Source of the DNA: Bacillota bacterium
GTDB taxonomy: Bacteria; Bacillota; Bacilli; Alicyclobacillales; SLC66
Reading direction: 5' to 3'
NCBI GenBank assembly: GCA_021828865.1
Contig: JAJZCW010000015.1
Coordinates: 1 to 64,000, forward strand
Length of the DNA: 64,000 nt
Made by a program: the position numbers and the translations under genes. Shown one piece after another: positions 30,057 to 38,912 of the stretch (the stretch's first letter is position 1; every line of letters starts with the position of its first letter). The notes under the pieces were generated by a model. The model saw nothing but the letters and a program-made list of their open reading frames with translations, had not been told where the DNA came from and did no database searches.

Positions 30057-30446
30057 GTGATGACTGTGAAAGTTCGTGCAGAACGTATTGCGTTTCAAAT
30101 GCAACGAGAAATCAGCGATATTATCCAAAATCAGGTAAAGGACCCACGCGTTGGGTTCGTAACAGTGACTGGTGTGGAAGTGACCAACGATTTGCAACAC
30201 GCAAAGGTATTCGTGTCTGTACTTGGCAGCGAAGATGAGAGGGCCAACTCATTGCAAGCACTAGAGCGCGCAAAAGGATTTATCCGTACGGAAATCGGCA
30301 GACGTATTAGACTTCGACTGACGCCGGAAATTCATTTTAAGCTGGATGAATCGATGGATTACAGCATGAAAATCGGCAAGGTGTTGCACCAGATTTTCCC
30401 AGACGAAGAAACGGACGGTGAAACTCGTGGCAGTGACGGGGAATAA
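30057..30446 (+). CDS. rbfA: Ribosome-binding factor A
   Basis: RbfA matures the 5' end of 16S rRNA in the 30S subunit. The single KH-like domain shows RIAFQMQREISDIIQNQVKD and VTGVEVTNDLQHAKVFVSV. Three nearby starts are possible: GTG 30057, ATG 30060 and GTG 30066. The last gives the usual N-terminus MKVRAERIAF. B. subtilis ylxP, normally between infB and rbfA, is missing here. The 3' end overlaps nrnA by 29 bases. Confidence 0.95.
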   Translation: MMTVKVRAERIAFQMQREISDIIQNQVKDPRVGFVTVTGVEVTNDLQHAKVFVSVLGSEDERANSLQALERAKGFIRTEIGRRIRLRLTPEIHFKLDESMDYSMKIGKVLHQIFPDEETDGETRGSDGE

Positions 30447-31419
30447 CACGTACCAGGAAATTATGGATGCCATTTTGGATGAACCGGATCAAGTGCTCGT
30501 GGTTTGTCACATCAGTCCGGATGGAGATGCCGTGGGAGCGGCACTCGCAATGGTGCATTTTTTGGAACAGGCAGGGAAGTCGTTTGCGGTGGTGAATGAT
30601 GACCCTGTCCCGTCACGCTATGATTTTTTGCCAGGAGTGAATTGGTTCCAACGAACACAATCGGTTGCTCGTAAGTTCAGCACCATTGTGGCGGTGGATT
30701 GTGCAGACCTGAAAAGACTGGGAAATACAACTCAATTGTTTGCTGACTCCCATCGATTAATTAATATCGATCATCATGAGACTAACAATAGGTATGGCCA
30801 CATGAATCTGGTACAGGCGGAGGCCTCCGCCACTTGCCTGGTGTTATACCGAATGTTTCACGCCACAGGAATTGCCATTGATCGCAATGTGGCGATCTTA
30901 CTTTATACGGGAATTCTTTTTGATACTGGTGGTTTCCGTTATAACAATACGACGCCTGAAATACACCATGCTGCAGCAGATTTACTGTCGCGGGGATTTG
31001 AACCTTTTATGATTGCTGACCGCGTGCTTGAATCGCTTACTAGGGAGCAGGTAGAACTCGTTAGATTGGGTCTTTCTACTTTGAAAATCCACGATTTGGG
31101 GCGAATTGCCTACGTAGTCGTCAGTCAGGAATTGTTGCGCATGTCAGGGGCGACTGATGACGATACAGAGGTACTGCTACCCTACACCCGTTCTCTTTCA
31201 GGAATCGAAGTGGGCATTCTTTTTCGGGAGCGGCCAGATGGATCGGTAAAGGTCAGTTTACGTTCAAGAGACCGTGTGGATGTGGCAAGTATTGCCCTTC
31301 AATTTGGCGGTGGCGGGCATGTGCGAGCAGCTGGGTGCAGTCTGGATGGGCCGATTGAACAGTCGGTGGTTCAACTGGTGACTGTGGTGGCAGCTGCGGT
31401 GAAAACCGCCTTTGCATGA
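30418..31419 (+). CDS. nrnA: DHH-family nanoRNase / pAp phosphatase NrnA
   Basis: NrnA degrades 2-5 nt RNAs and, in many Bacilli, 3'-phosphoadenosine 5'-phosphate. The 333-aa protein has the metal ligands H31, D35 and D37 in HISPDGDAVG, the DHH motif at 118-120 (DHHETNN), and a DHHA1 domain with the glycine-rich GGGGHVRAAG near the end. The exact start within the overlap with rbfA is uncertain (GTG 30418, 30427 or 30433). The rbfA-nrnA-truB order is common in Bacillota. Confidence 0.93.
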   Translation: MKLVAVTGNNTYQEIMDAILDEPDQVLVVCHISPDGDAVGAALAMVHFLEQAGKSFAVVNDDPVPSRYDFLPGVNWFQRTQSVARKFSTIVAVDCADLKRLGNTTQLFADSHRLINIDHHETNNRYGHMNLVQAEASATCLVLYRMFHATGIAIDRNVAILLYTGILFDTGGFRYNNTTPEIHHAAADLLSRGFEPFMIADRVLESLTREQVELVRLGLSTLKIHDLGRIAYVVVSQELLRMSGATDDDTEVLLPYTRSLSGIEVGILFRERPDGSVKVSLRSRDRVDVASIALQFGGGGHVRAAGCSLDGPIEQSVVQLVTVVAAAVKTAFA

Positions 31420-31420
31420 G

Positions 31421-32350
31421 ATGAACGGAATATTCGTATTGGATAAGCCAAAAGGGCTTACGTCCCAACAGGCAGTGACAAAAGTCAAAAGAATACTCGG
31501 TGCCAAGAAAGCCGGACATGGGGGAACGCTCGACCCCGATGCGACAGGTGTTTTGCCTATTTATCTTGGGCAGGCAACGAGGCTTTCCGAGTATGCCCTT
31601 GGTGGAGATAAAGAGTATCTGGCAGAGGCAACGTTTGGTTTTTCCACTGATACGCAGGATGCTAGCGGACGAGTAATGGAGACGGGCGATCCCTCTCATT
31701 TGACTGAAGCGCAAATACACGATGCACTGATCAGATTTGTCGGTACTTATGAGCAGATGCCACCAAAGTATTCAGCCCTGAAAGTGAACGGTAAACCCGC
31801 CTATACGCTCGCCCGAGAGGGTAAGGAAGTCGACCTCCAACCCCGCCAGGTTAAGATAGACTACATTCGCGTGGAACAAATTCTACTGAACCCTCAAGAG
31901 TATATGGTTCGCTTTCTAGTAGGATGCGGGAAAGGCACATACATACGCACACTTTGTCATGATGTAGGCCAGTTGTTGGGAGTCCCCGCACATATGTCAG
32001 GGTTACAACGCACAAAGTCCGGCATGTTTTCCATCGCAGAAGCTCATCCCTTTGCTGAACTAGAGGAAAGTAATTGGTCGTTGGTACTACCAATGTCACA
32101 AGGTGTCATGCATTTGCCAATCGTGATGCTTGGTCATGATCTGATTCTGAAAATTCTTCACGGGCAAAGCGTTTCGATAACGAATAATGAGGGCAATCTG
32201 CAGTTGCCGATGGATCGTGAATTCTCTATGGTCAGGGTACATGATGAGGCTGAAACGTTGATCGCCATCTGTGAAGCTCGTGCTGTTGCGCATGAAAGCA
32301 TCCATTTGCGCCCGCAAAAAGTTTTTTTGAATGATGAGGTGGGCATTTGA
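31421..32350 (+). CDS. truB: tRNA pseudouridine(55) synthase TruB
   Basis: TruB makes pseudouridine 55 in the T-loop of tRNAs. The catalytic Asp38 lies in GHGGTLDPDATGVL, followed by YLAEATFGFSTDTQDASG. ATG 31421 gives the classic N-terminus MNGIFVLDKPKGLTSQQ. It lies one base after the nrnA stop, so it is likely translated by re-initiation. TTG 31412 is a less likely alternative. The length is 309 aa. Confidence 0.97.
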   Translation: MNGIFVLDKPKGLTSQQAVTKVKRILGAKKAGHGGTLDPDATGVLPIYLGQATRLSEYALGGDKEYLAEATFGFSTDTQDASGRVMETGDPSHLTEAQIHDALIRFVGTYEQMPPKYSALKVNGKPAYTLAREGKEVDLQPRQVKIDYIRVEQILLNPQEYMVRFLVGCGKGTYIRTLCHDVGQLLGVPAHMSGLQRTKSGMFSIAEAHPFAELEESNWSLVLPMSQGVMHLPIVMLGHDLILKILHGQSVSITNNEGNLQLPMDREFSMVRVHDEAETLIAICEARAVAHESIHLRPQKVFLNDEVGI

Positions 32351-32351
32351 A

Positions 32352-33293
32352 ATGCAAGAACCATTTGTGTATCTAACCTCAGCCAAAGAGATTAAAATAG
32401 ATGACTTGCCACGTGTTTTTGCCATTGGTAAGTTTGATGGGTTGCACATTGCTCATCATGCGGTATTGAAAGAAGCAGTGGAAAAAGCGCGCGCCACCAG
32501 TTCTACACCTTGTATCTTTACCTTTTCCCCTCATCCGCGCTTCGTGCTGACTGGCGATCCAGCGTACGATAATATGCTGACTCCTCCTTATGAGAGAGCA
32601 GAGGTGGCAAGAAGGGTTGGCATCGAGGAGATTTTTGTTGCTGACTTTAACAAAGAGTTCAGGGCGCAGAGCGCAGAAGAATTTTTGAGAAACTACCTGC
32701 TTCCTCTCGGTGCAAAACACCTGGTGGTGGGTTATAACTTTCGGTTTGGCAAAAACGGCGCCACTGACGCAGAGGGCCTTAAAAAAATTGCCAGTGGCTT
32801 TGGCATGACGGTAGACGTCATTGGCTCCATTAATGATCATGGAAAGCCGGTAAGCAGTTCGCGGATTCGCATGTATCTGGAGTGCGGTGCCGCGCTTAGC
32901 GCTTCTGAATTGCTCGGAAGGCCCTATCGGGTGCGCGGTGTAGTGGTAAGGGGCGATGCCCGTGGACGCAGTATTGGTTTTCCTACAGCCAATCTGAAAG
33001 TGACAGAATCATACGTATTGCCCAAAGTCGGCGTCTACGTGGTTGATGTGACGGTTTCAGATAATGTGTATCGGGGAATGATGAACCTTGGATTTCGTCC
33101 CACGGTGGACAACGCGGGGCATTTATCACTGGAAGTGAATTTGCTTGATTATGAAGGCGATTTGTACGGTAGGGAATTGATCGTTGATCTGCTTCACTTT
33201 ATTAGGGACGAAAAAAAGTTTGCCTCACTTTCAGAACTTCAGGAGCAATTGAGAAAAGATCGGGATTTTGCCCGAAAATGGCCAAACATTTGA
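32352..33293 (+). CDS. ribF: Bifunctional riboflavin kinase / FMN adenylyltransferase
   Basis: RibF makes FMN and FAD from riboflavin. The N-terminal nucleotidyltransferase domain has GKFDGLHIAHH (residues 26-36). The flexible middle has SSSRIRMYLECG. The C-terminal riboflavin kinase domain has RSIGFPTANLKV. ATG 32352 with GAGGTGG about 10 bases before is preferred over ATG 32331. It overlaps no gene but follows truB by one base. No FMN riboswitch is visible upstream. Confidence 0.96.
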   Translation: MQEPFVYLTSAKEIKIDDLPRVFAIGKFDGLHIAHHAVLKEAVEKARATSSTPCIFTFSPHPRFVLTGDPAYDNMLTPPYERAEVARRVGIEEIFVADFNKEFRAQSAEEFLRNYLLPLGAKHLVVGYNFRFGKNGATDAEGLKKIASGFGMTVDVIGSINDHGKPVSSSRIRMYLECGAALSASELLGRPYRVRGVVVRGDARGRSIGFPTANLKVTESYVLPKVGVYVVDVTVSDNVYRGMMNLGFRPTVDNAGHLSLEVNLLDYEGDLYGRELIVDLLHFIRDEKKFASLSELQEQLRKDRDFARKWPNI

Positions 33294-33303
33294 TCGTATT
33301 TCC

Positions 33304-33332
33304 TTTACTCGCTTAATTCGGAAGTGTATACT
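33304..33332 (+). promoter_or_regulatory. Probable sigma-A promoter of rpsO
   Basis: TTTACT (33304-33309), a 17-base spacer and TATACT (33327-33332). The -35 is weak. A second CATACT at 33347 has no matching -35 at the right distance. Confidence 0.45.
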
Positions 33333-33378
33333 TGTTATCATTGTGTCATACTGAAATTATGCGTTTCAGCAATGATCG

Positions 33379-33461
33379 ATGCCTGTCATTAGTGCAGTAG
33401 GCGACTTCGCGGTACCCCGCAACCTCGGCGGATACTGGGTGGTTCGTTACCTGGCAGGGAT
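33379..33461 (+). promoter_or_regulatory. Structured leader of rpsO
   Basis: ATGCCTG (33379-33385) can pair with CAGGGAT (33455-33461) with a single mismatch. This encloses smaller GC-rich stems such as GCGG/CCGC and GGT/ACC around 33410-33452. The closing stem ends just before the ribosome site AGAGGAGG of rpsO. The layout suits S15 autoregulation by leader structure, which is known in bacteria. The assignment here is inference. Confidence 0.4.
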
Positions 33462-33481
33462 AAAAGAGGAGGTCATTACAG

Positions 33482-33751
33482 ATGGCAATGACGCCAGAAC
33501 GCAAGGCGGAAATTATCAGGGATTTTGCTGTGCATGAAGGAGATACTGGTTCTCCGGAGGTTCAGGTAGCGCTTCTCACAGAACGCATCAATTACCTGAA
33601 CGAACACTTCAGGACTCACAAGAAAGATCATCATTCCCGTCGTGGATTGTTTAAAATGGTCTATCAACGCGCTCATTTGTTGAGGTATTTGCGTGAACAT
33701 GACATTAATCGTTATCGGACACTCATTACCCGTTTGGGATTGCGTAAATAA
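33482..33751 (+). CDS. rpsO: 30S ribosomal protein S15
   Basis: S15 binds 16S rRNA and nucleates the 30S platform. The 89-aa protein has standard length and motifs [20 protein letters not shown] and [16 protein letters not shown] (here [20 protein letters not shown]). AGAGGAGG precedes ATG 33482. A strong terminator separates it from pnp. Confidence 0.99.
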   Translation: MAMTPERKAEIIRDFAVHEGDTGSPEVQVALLTERINYLNEHFRTHKKDHHSRRGLFKMVYQRAHLLRYLREHDINRYRTLITRLGLRK

Positions 33752-33754
33752 CGA

Positions 33755-33782
33755 AAAAAAGCGGGGTCAATCCCGCTTTTTT
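33755..33782 (+). terminator. Intrinsic terminator after rpsO
   Basis: GCGGG (33761-33765) pairs with CCCGC (33772-33776), extended by A6/T6 on the outside, with a 6-base loop and a run of six T. The A-tract/T-tract symmetry means it could work on both strands. pnp starts only 33 bases later, so it may set the rpsO to pnp ratio by partial read-through. Confidence 0.85.
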
Positions 33783-33814
33783 CTATCTTTTTGCTTTTGA
33801 GAGGAGGTTTTGGC

Positions 33815-36061
33815 TTGGTTTTTCATCAACAAACAACGCTTGGCGGAAGACCGCTCGTTCTCGAGACAGGGAGGCTTGCCAAACAGGCAAATGGGGCTGT
33901 GCTGGTTACCTATGGTGATACCGTGGTGTTAGCAACAGTGACCGCTTCGAAAAATCCAACGGAACTCGACTTTTTTCCCTTGACTGTCAACTACGAAGAG
34001 CGTCTCTATGCGGTAGGAAAAATCCCTGGCGGATTTATCAAACGAGAAGGTCGTCCCAGCGAAAAAGCGATTCTTGCAAGTCGCTTGATCGATCGCCCCA
34101 TTAGGCCGCTTTTTCCTGAAGGATTTCGCAACGATGTGCAGGTGGTCACTTTAGTCCTTTCGGTTGATCAGGATTGTGCACCTGAAATTGCTGCCATGAT
34201 TGGGGTATCTACTGCGCTTGGCGTTTCCGATGTGCCGTTTAACGGACCCATTGCAGGCGTTATTGTGGGTAGAGTGAATAGTGAATTTGTCATCAACCCC
34301 ACTCCCGCTCAGGCGGAAGAGAGTGACATGCACCTTGTCGTGGCAGGAACAAAGGAAGCCATCATGATGGTGGAGGCAGGTGCGAAAGAAGTTCCGGAGC
34401 AGGTGATGCTTGAAGCCATTATGTTTGGCCATGAGGAAATCAAACGCATCATTGCCGTCGAGGCACAATTGATCGCCGAAGCGGGTAAACCCAAAATGCC
34501 GGTGATCGTTCATCAAATTGATGAAACTATTGAAAATACCGTACGTGCCTATGCAATGGACAAGCTACGCAGCGCCATTTATCAGGCAGAAAAACACGCT
34601 CGTCAGGAAGCCATCGATGCGGTCGTCGATGAGACTAAATCGTATTTTGTTGAACAATATCCTGATCATATGAGTGATATTGGCGAAGTGCTTCACACCA
34701 TTGTTAAGGAAGAAGTTCGCAAAGCAATTCTCGACGATGGCATGCGCCCTGATGGACGTTCCCTCGATGAGATAAGGCCCATTTCAGTCGATGCGGGAGT
34801 CTTGCCGAGAACGCACGGTTCAGGACTTTTTACACGTGGGCAAACTCAGGCGTTATCCATCTGTACACTGGGTGCGATGGGAGACGTTCAGATTCTGGAC
34901 GGCATCAGCCCCGAGGAAAGCAAGCGTTTCATGCATCACTACAATTTTCCTCCGTTTTCGACAGGAGAAGCACGTCCGCTTCGTCCGCCGAGCCGTAGAG
35001 ACATTGGCCATGGAGCACTGGGAGAGCGTGCACTGGAACCCATCATTCCTAGAGAAGAAGAGTTTCCGTATACGATTCGGGTTGTCTCTGAGGTGCTTGA
35101 ATCGAATGGTTCTTCGTCACAAGCTTCCATCTGCGCCTCCATTCTTGCCCTGATGGATGCAGGCGTGCCGATTAAGGCGCCTGTAGCAGGTGTGGCAATG
35201 GGTCTCGTTAAAGAAGGCGACCAAGTCGCCGTGCTCACTGACATTCAGGGGATGGAAGATCACCTTGGCGATATGGACTTTAAGGTGGCTGGCACAGAAG
35301 CAGGTGTCACAGCGCTGCAAATGGACATCAAGATCGGCGGGATTACTCGTGAAGTTCTTGAGCAGGCTTTAGCAAAAGCGCACGTGGGCAGGATGTTTAT
35401 TTTGGACAAGATGCTGCAGGCCATCAGTGAGCCAAGGGAAAGATTGTCTCCCTATGCGCCAAAAATCATCTCCATGCGAATCAACCCTGACAAAATCCGC
35501 GAAGTTATCGGTCCTGGAGGTCGGGTGATTAACAAAATCATTGATGACACCGGTGTGAAAATCGATATTGAGCAGGATGGTCGCGTGTTCATCTCCACTC
35601 CGGATCAGGAGGCAGGGGAACGCGCTAGGCAGATTATCGAGGGCATCGTTCGAGAAGTGGTAGTGGGTGAGACGTATGAAGGCAAAGTGATGAGAGTGGA
35701 AAGCTATGGTGCTTTTATCGAAATTTTGCCTGGCAAAGAAGGGCTGGTTCACGTATCCCAGCTTGGTGCAGACAGGGTAAAACGAACTGAAGATGTGGTC
35801 CAGGTTGGGGATCATTTACAGGTAAAAGTGACCGAAATCGACAGCCAGGGACGGATTAATCTGTCTCACCGCGAAGCACTTCGCGATGCGGGAGTGGAAG
35901 TGGCTGAACCGGTGGCACGCACTGAACGGAGTGAGGGCAATCGAGGTCCGCGCCGCGAAGGGAACCATCATCGGCATGGGGAACGTAATGATCGTGAACG
36001 CGGGGAGCGCAGAGGATCAAGCGAGCGCCCTGAAAGGCCTCATTCGCCAGTCAACCACTGA
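33815..36061 (+). CDS. pnp: Polyribonucleotide nucleotidyltransferase (PNPase)
   Basis: PNPase degrades RNA 3' to 5' by phosphorolysis. The 748-aa protein has two RNase PH domains ([32 protein letters not shown]), a KH domain ([19 protein letters not shown]) and an S1 domain ([11 protein letters not shown]). It ends with a tail of about 45 residues rich in Arg, Gly, Glu and His. TTG 33815, seven bases after GAGGAGG, is the likely start; TTG 33791 lies before the site. Confidence 0.98.
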   Translation: MVFHQQTTLGGRPLVLETGRLAKQANGAVLVTYGDTVVLATVTASKNPTELDFFPLTVNYEERLYAVGKIPGGFIKREGRPSEKAILASRLIDRPIRPLFPEGFRNDVQVVTLVLSVDQDCAPEIAAMIGVSTALGVSDVPFNGPIAGVIVGRVNSEFVINPTPAQAEESDMHLVVAGTKEAIMMVEAGAKEVPEQVMLEAIMFGHEEIKRIIAVEAQLIAEAGKPKMPVIVHQIDETIENTVRAYAMDKLRSAIYQAEKHARQEAIDAVVDETKSYFVEQYPDHMSDIGEVLHTIVKEEVRKAILDDGMRPDGRSLDEIRPISVDAGVLPRTHGSGLFTRGQTQALSICTLGAMGDVQILDGISPEESKRFMHHYNFPPFSTGEARPLRPPSRRDIGHGALGERALEPIIPREEEFPYTIRVVSEVLESNGSSSQASICASILALMDAGVPIKAPVAGVAMGLVKEGDQVAVLTDIQGMEDHLGDMDFKVAGTEAGVTALQMDIKIGGITREVLEQALAKAHVGRMFILDKMLQAISEPRERLSPYAPKIISMRINPDKIREVIGPGGRVINKIIDDTGVKIDIEQDGRVFISTPDQEAGERARQIIEGIVREVVVGETYEGKVMRVESYGAFIEILPGKEGLVHVSQLGADRVKRTEDVVQVGDHLQVKVTEIDSQGRINLSHREALRDAGVEVAEPVARTERSEGNRGPRREGNHHRHGERNDRERGERRGSSERPERPHSPVNH

Positions 36062-36095
36062 GTTGATGTCATGCAAAATGGAACTATAATGAAGG

Positions 36096-36129
36096 GCAGC
36101 CGAAAAAAAGGCTGCTTTTGTTATTTTTT
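36096..36129 (+). terminator. Intrinsic terminator after pnp
   Basis: GCAGCC (36096-36101) and GGCTGC (36110-36115) form a perfect stem with an 8-base purine loop, followed by TTTTGTTATTTTTT. Confidence 0.85.
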
Positions 36130-36143
36130 ATCATCAAATGGCG

Positions 36144-36167
36144 CACACTTTCCTAAAGGAAGGTGTG
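36144..36167 (+). promoter_or_regulatory. Hairpin hiding the ribosome site of ylxY
   Basis: CACACTTTCC (36144-36153) pairs with GGAAGGTGTG (36158-36167), with one G-U pair and a TAAA loop. The 3' strand holds the Shine-Dalgarno sequence GGAAGG of the gene starting at 36173. The fold would therefore repress translation unless it is opened. Confidence 0.5.
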
Positions 36168-36172
36168 ATAAA

Positions 36173-37135
36173 GTGAAGGCCAGATTACTGACAACGATGA
36201 TAATGAGTACCATGTTTTCGGGAATGGCAATGAATCCACTTTGCATGGCTAGCCAAAAACCGGGGATTCAGGATTCCCCCAACATCATCTTGATGCGCAT
36301 CGATAAAGCCTGTCAAAAGCAAGCTGTGAATGCACGAATTGATCCAGTATGGCAATTGATTCCTGCCTTAAACGGTGTCCGGCTTAACCAAAAAGACTCG
36401 ATGATAGGCTGGAACCATAAAAGTCTAGAACTGACTCCGCTTGCATTCGACCAGATTCCCCCCTCCATCGGGACAGAAAAATTCTCCGATTCTCCTATTT
36501 ACAGAGGGAATCCAGAGAAACGGCAGATAGCACTGATGTTTAATGTCGCCTGGGGAGAAGAATACCTGAATTCCATTCTTGCCACCTTAAAAAAGTACAA
36601 CGTTAAAGCAACTTTTTTTATCGATGGTAAATGGGCTTCAACTCACCAATCACTGGTGAAAACCATTTTGAATTCGGGCATGGAACTTGGTAATCACGGG
36701 TATCAACACCATCTGTTCAGCGGACTAGCCAAAGTGCAAATGGCCGCTGACATTTCAAAAACGAATGCCATTCTCCATTCTGCAGCTGGTGTTATACCTA
36801 CGTTGTTCGCACCGCCAGCTGGGGACTTTAACCTATTGACCGTTAAGGTGGCGGCGTCATTTGGCATGAAAACGATCCTTTGGACTGTGGATACCGTGGA
36901 TTGGAAGCGTCCACAACCAGAAGTGATTGCCATGCGGGTATTGATGAAAAAATCAACAGGATCTCTTGTGTTGATGCATCCCACCCTTCCTACCAGCCAG
37001 GCGTTGCCATCCATTATCACCAATTTACAAAAAGAGGGCTACCACCTTGTTACGGTGAGCGATCTAATCAGCCCTGTTCGTCCGGTTCCCAAAAACATAA
37101 AAGAGGCGCTTGCCAGCTTGAGATCGCCTCAATAA
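36173..37135 (+). CDS. ylxY: Secreted polysaccharide deacetylase-like protein YlxY
   Basis: This NodB-fold protein is located as in B. subtilis between pnp and mlpA. GTG 36173 gives 320 aa with an N-terminal signal peptide (about 1-24, SGMAMNPLCMA). The NodB domain spans about 115-300. The usual first motif TFDDG is replaced by MFNVAWGEE. Motif 2 NHGYQHH and a late VLMHP are present. Loss of the first-motif aspartates argues against normal deacetylase chemistry. A longer frame from ATG 36071 runs through the pnp terminator and is unlikely. Confidence 0.88.
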   Translation: MKARLLTTMIMSTMFSGMAMNPLCMASQKPGIQDSPNIILMRIDKACQKQAVNARIDPVWQLIPALNGVRLNQKDSMIGWNHKSLELTPLAFDQIPPSIGTEKFSDSPIYRGNPEKRQIALMFNVAWGEEYLNSILATLKKYNVKATFFIDGKWASTHQSLVKTILNSGMELGNHGYQHHLFSGLAKVQMAADISKTNAILHSAAGVIPTLFAPPAGDFNLLTVKVAASFGMKTILWTVDTVDWKRPQPEVIAMRVLMKKSTGSLVLMHPTLPTSQALPSIITNLQKEGYHLVTVSDLISPVRPVPKNIKEALASLRSPQ

Positions 37136-37136
37136 G

Positions 37137-37164
37137 TTGATATAGTAGGTTCAGTTTGCATACT
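37137..37164 (+). promoter_or_regulatory. Possible promoter upstream of mlpA
   Basis: TTGATA (37137-37142), 16 bases, then CATACT (37159-37164). Both boxes deviate by one or two bases. The position just after the ylxY stop codon is reasonable. Confidence 0.3.
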
Positions 37165-37194
37165 GGGCGTTGAATACGGTGGAGGAGGAAACAT

Positions 37195-38439
37195 TTGGTA
37201 CAGCGTTATATAATATCTAATGGGGTTCGATTTGTATACGAAGAGTTACCGCATTTGCGTTCGGTGAGCATAGGGATTTGGATTGGCACAGGTTCAAGGG
37301 ATGAGACCTCACAATTAAGCGGGATTTCCCATTTTCTAGAACATATGTTTTTTAAGGGGACCACGACTCATCAAGCACGGCAATTGGCTGAACTGTTTGA
37401 TCAGGTGGGTGGGCAGGTCAATGCCTATACTACCAAAGAGTATACGAGCCTTCATGCAAAAGTTCTGGATGAACATGCGGAATTCGCATTGACGTTATTG
37501 GCAGAAATGCTTTTTGATTCGACGTTTGATGAAGAGGAAATGGAACGCGAAAAGAAAGTCATCATGGAAGAGATCAAGATGTATGAGGACAATCCGGAAG
37601 AAGCGGTCCATGACTGGATTGTGGAAAAATCATTTGACGGGCATCCGCTTGGCGTGAATATTCTTGGTACGGAAGCCCATTTACGAAGCTTTGCGCGACA
37701 GGATCTCATCAATTATATGGAATCTCGTTATACACCCGATCAAATTATTGTTTCCATTGCAGGGCGGTTTGATGTGGAGCGAATCCTTATGTTGGTGCAA
37801 GACAAATTTGGGCACTTGTCGCGTACGCGAAAAGAATTGGTGATAGCGTCACCAAGCTATGTGGCCGCGAGTGTCTATGATTCGCGTCACAGTGAACAGA
37901 CACATGTGTGCATGGCTGTGCCGGGTTGCGCGTATACGGATTCACGGATTTATACACTTGCCCTTCTCAATCACTTGCTAGGCGCGAGTTCCAGTTCGCT
38001 TTTGTTTCAGGAAATCCGAGAAGAACGGGGACTTGCCTATAATGTGTTTTCCTATCACAGTGCGTTTCGCGATACAGGCCTTTTCACCATCTACTATGGG
38101 TGCTCACCTGATCAGGCAAGCGAGGTCCATGCGCTAATATTAACCATAATCGATCGACTCAGAACGGATGGCATTGACGAAAACACACTTCAAAAGGCGA
38201 AGGTCCAAGTCATCAGTTCGTTTTGGCTAAGTCATGAGAGCACATCGAGCCGAATTGGAAGAATGGCTAAAAATGAACTGTATTTTGGCAAACAGGTGGA
38301 GCCGGAAGAAGCCGTGGCAGCGATTCAAGCGGTGAGTGTGGATCATTTGCGCACGTTGACACAGGAACTATTTGCAGAACCATGGTCATTTGTGGCATTG
38401 GGACCGGCAGAGCATTCTTTTACCTTCAAGCCAGAATAG
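37195..38439 (+). CDS. mlpA: M16-family zinc peptidase (MlpA/YmxG)
   Basis: This is a processing-protease-like metallopeptidase of the insulinase family. The 414-aa product has the inverted zinc motif HFLEH (H46, E49, H50) and the downstream EREKKVIMEEIKMYEDNPEE with the third ligand. A second, inactive M16 domain follows from about 200. TTG 37195 follows GGAGGAGG. The ylxY-mlpA-dut order matches Bacilli. Cellular substrates are unknown. Confidence 0.93.
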   Translation: MVQRYIISNGVRFVYEELPHLRSVSIGIWIGTGSRDETSQLSGISHFLEHMFFKGTTTHQARQLAELFDQVGGQVNAYTTKEYTSLHAKVLDEHAEFALTLLAEMLFDSTFDEEEMEREKKVIMEEIKMYEDNPEEAVHDWIVEKSFDGHPLGVNILGTEAHLRSFARQDLINYMESRYTPDQIIVSIAGRFDVERILMLVQDKFGHLSRTRKELVIASPSYVAASVYDSRHSEQTHVCMAVPGCAYTDSRIYTLALLNHLLGASSSSLLFQEIREERGLAYNVFSYHSAFRDTGLFTIYYGCSPDQASEVHALILTIIDRLRTDGIDENTLQKAKVQVISSFWLSHESTSSRIGRMAKNELYFGKQVEPEEAVAAIQAVSVDHLRTLTQELFAEPWSFVALGPAEHSFTFKPE

Positions 38440-38449
38440 GAACGAACAG

Positions 38450-38908
38450 ATGGAGAATGGACGTTTTTTTGAGTGGGTGCCGGGTGTTGATTTTGCGTGT
38501 TTGGAGTTACCTCAACGGCAGACAAAAGCTGCTGCGGGGTATGACCTTTTTTCGATTAAGGAAGTTAGGATTACTCCTGGAAGTGTGTTGCTGGTATCGA
38601 CTGGGGTACGGGTAAAACTACCTGTTGGGGAGTTTTTGGCGATTTTTGCCCGGAGCAGTTTGGCGATTAAACGTAAACTGATGCTGGCCAACGGGGTTGG
38701 CGTCATTGACGCGGATTATTATGATAATCCTGATAATGGTGGAGAGATTATGATACCACTTTTCAATATGGGGGAAGAAGAGGTGTTGCTGCCGCGCGGT
38801 GAGCGGATCGCCCAGGGCATATTCATGAGCTACCTCACCAGCACGACAGAGGGTTCATTTTTGGGGAAAAAGCGAGTAGGTGGATTCGGATCCACTGGAG
38901 ATAGATAG
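38450..38908 (+). CDS. dut: dUTP pyrophosphatase
   Basis: Dut hydrolyses dUTP to dUMP, keeping uracil out of DNA and feeding thymidylate synthesis. The 152-aa trimeric-type protein shows motif 1 AAGYDLFS, motif 2 ARSSLAIKR, motif 3 NGVGVIDADYYDN and motif 5 GGFGSTG at the C-terminus. ATG 38450, just after the mlpA stop, is chosen. The longer frame from 38372 would overlap mlpA by 68 bases with unrelated residues. It converges with the following minus-strand gene, only 4 bases away. Confidence 0.95.
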   Translation: MENGRFFEWVPGVDFACLELPQRQTKAAAGYDLFSIKEVRITPGSVLLVSTGVRVKLPVGEFLAIFARSSLAIKRKLMLANGVGVIDADYYDNPDNGGEIMIPLFNMGEEEVLLPRGERIAQGIFMSYLTSTTEGSFLGKKRVGGFGSTGDR

Positions 38909-38912
38909 TGAA

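Noticed and set aside
36071..36172. Upstream start for ylxY at ATG 36071
   Set aside because: The extra residues span the pnp terminator and destroy the signal peptide position; GTG 36173 has a well-spaced ribosome site.
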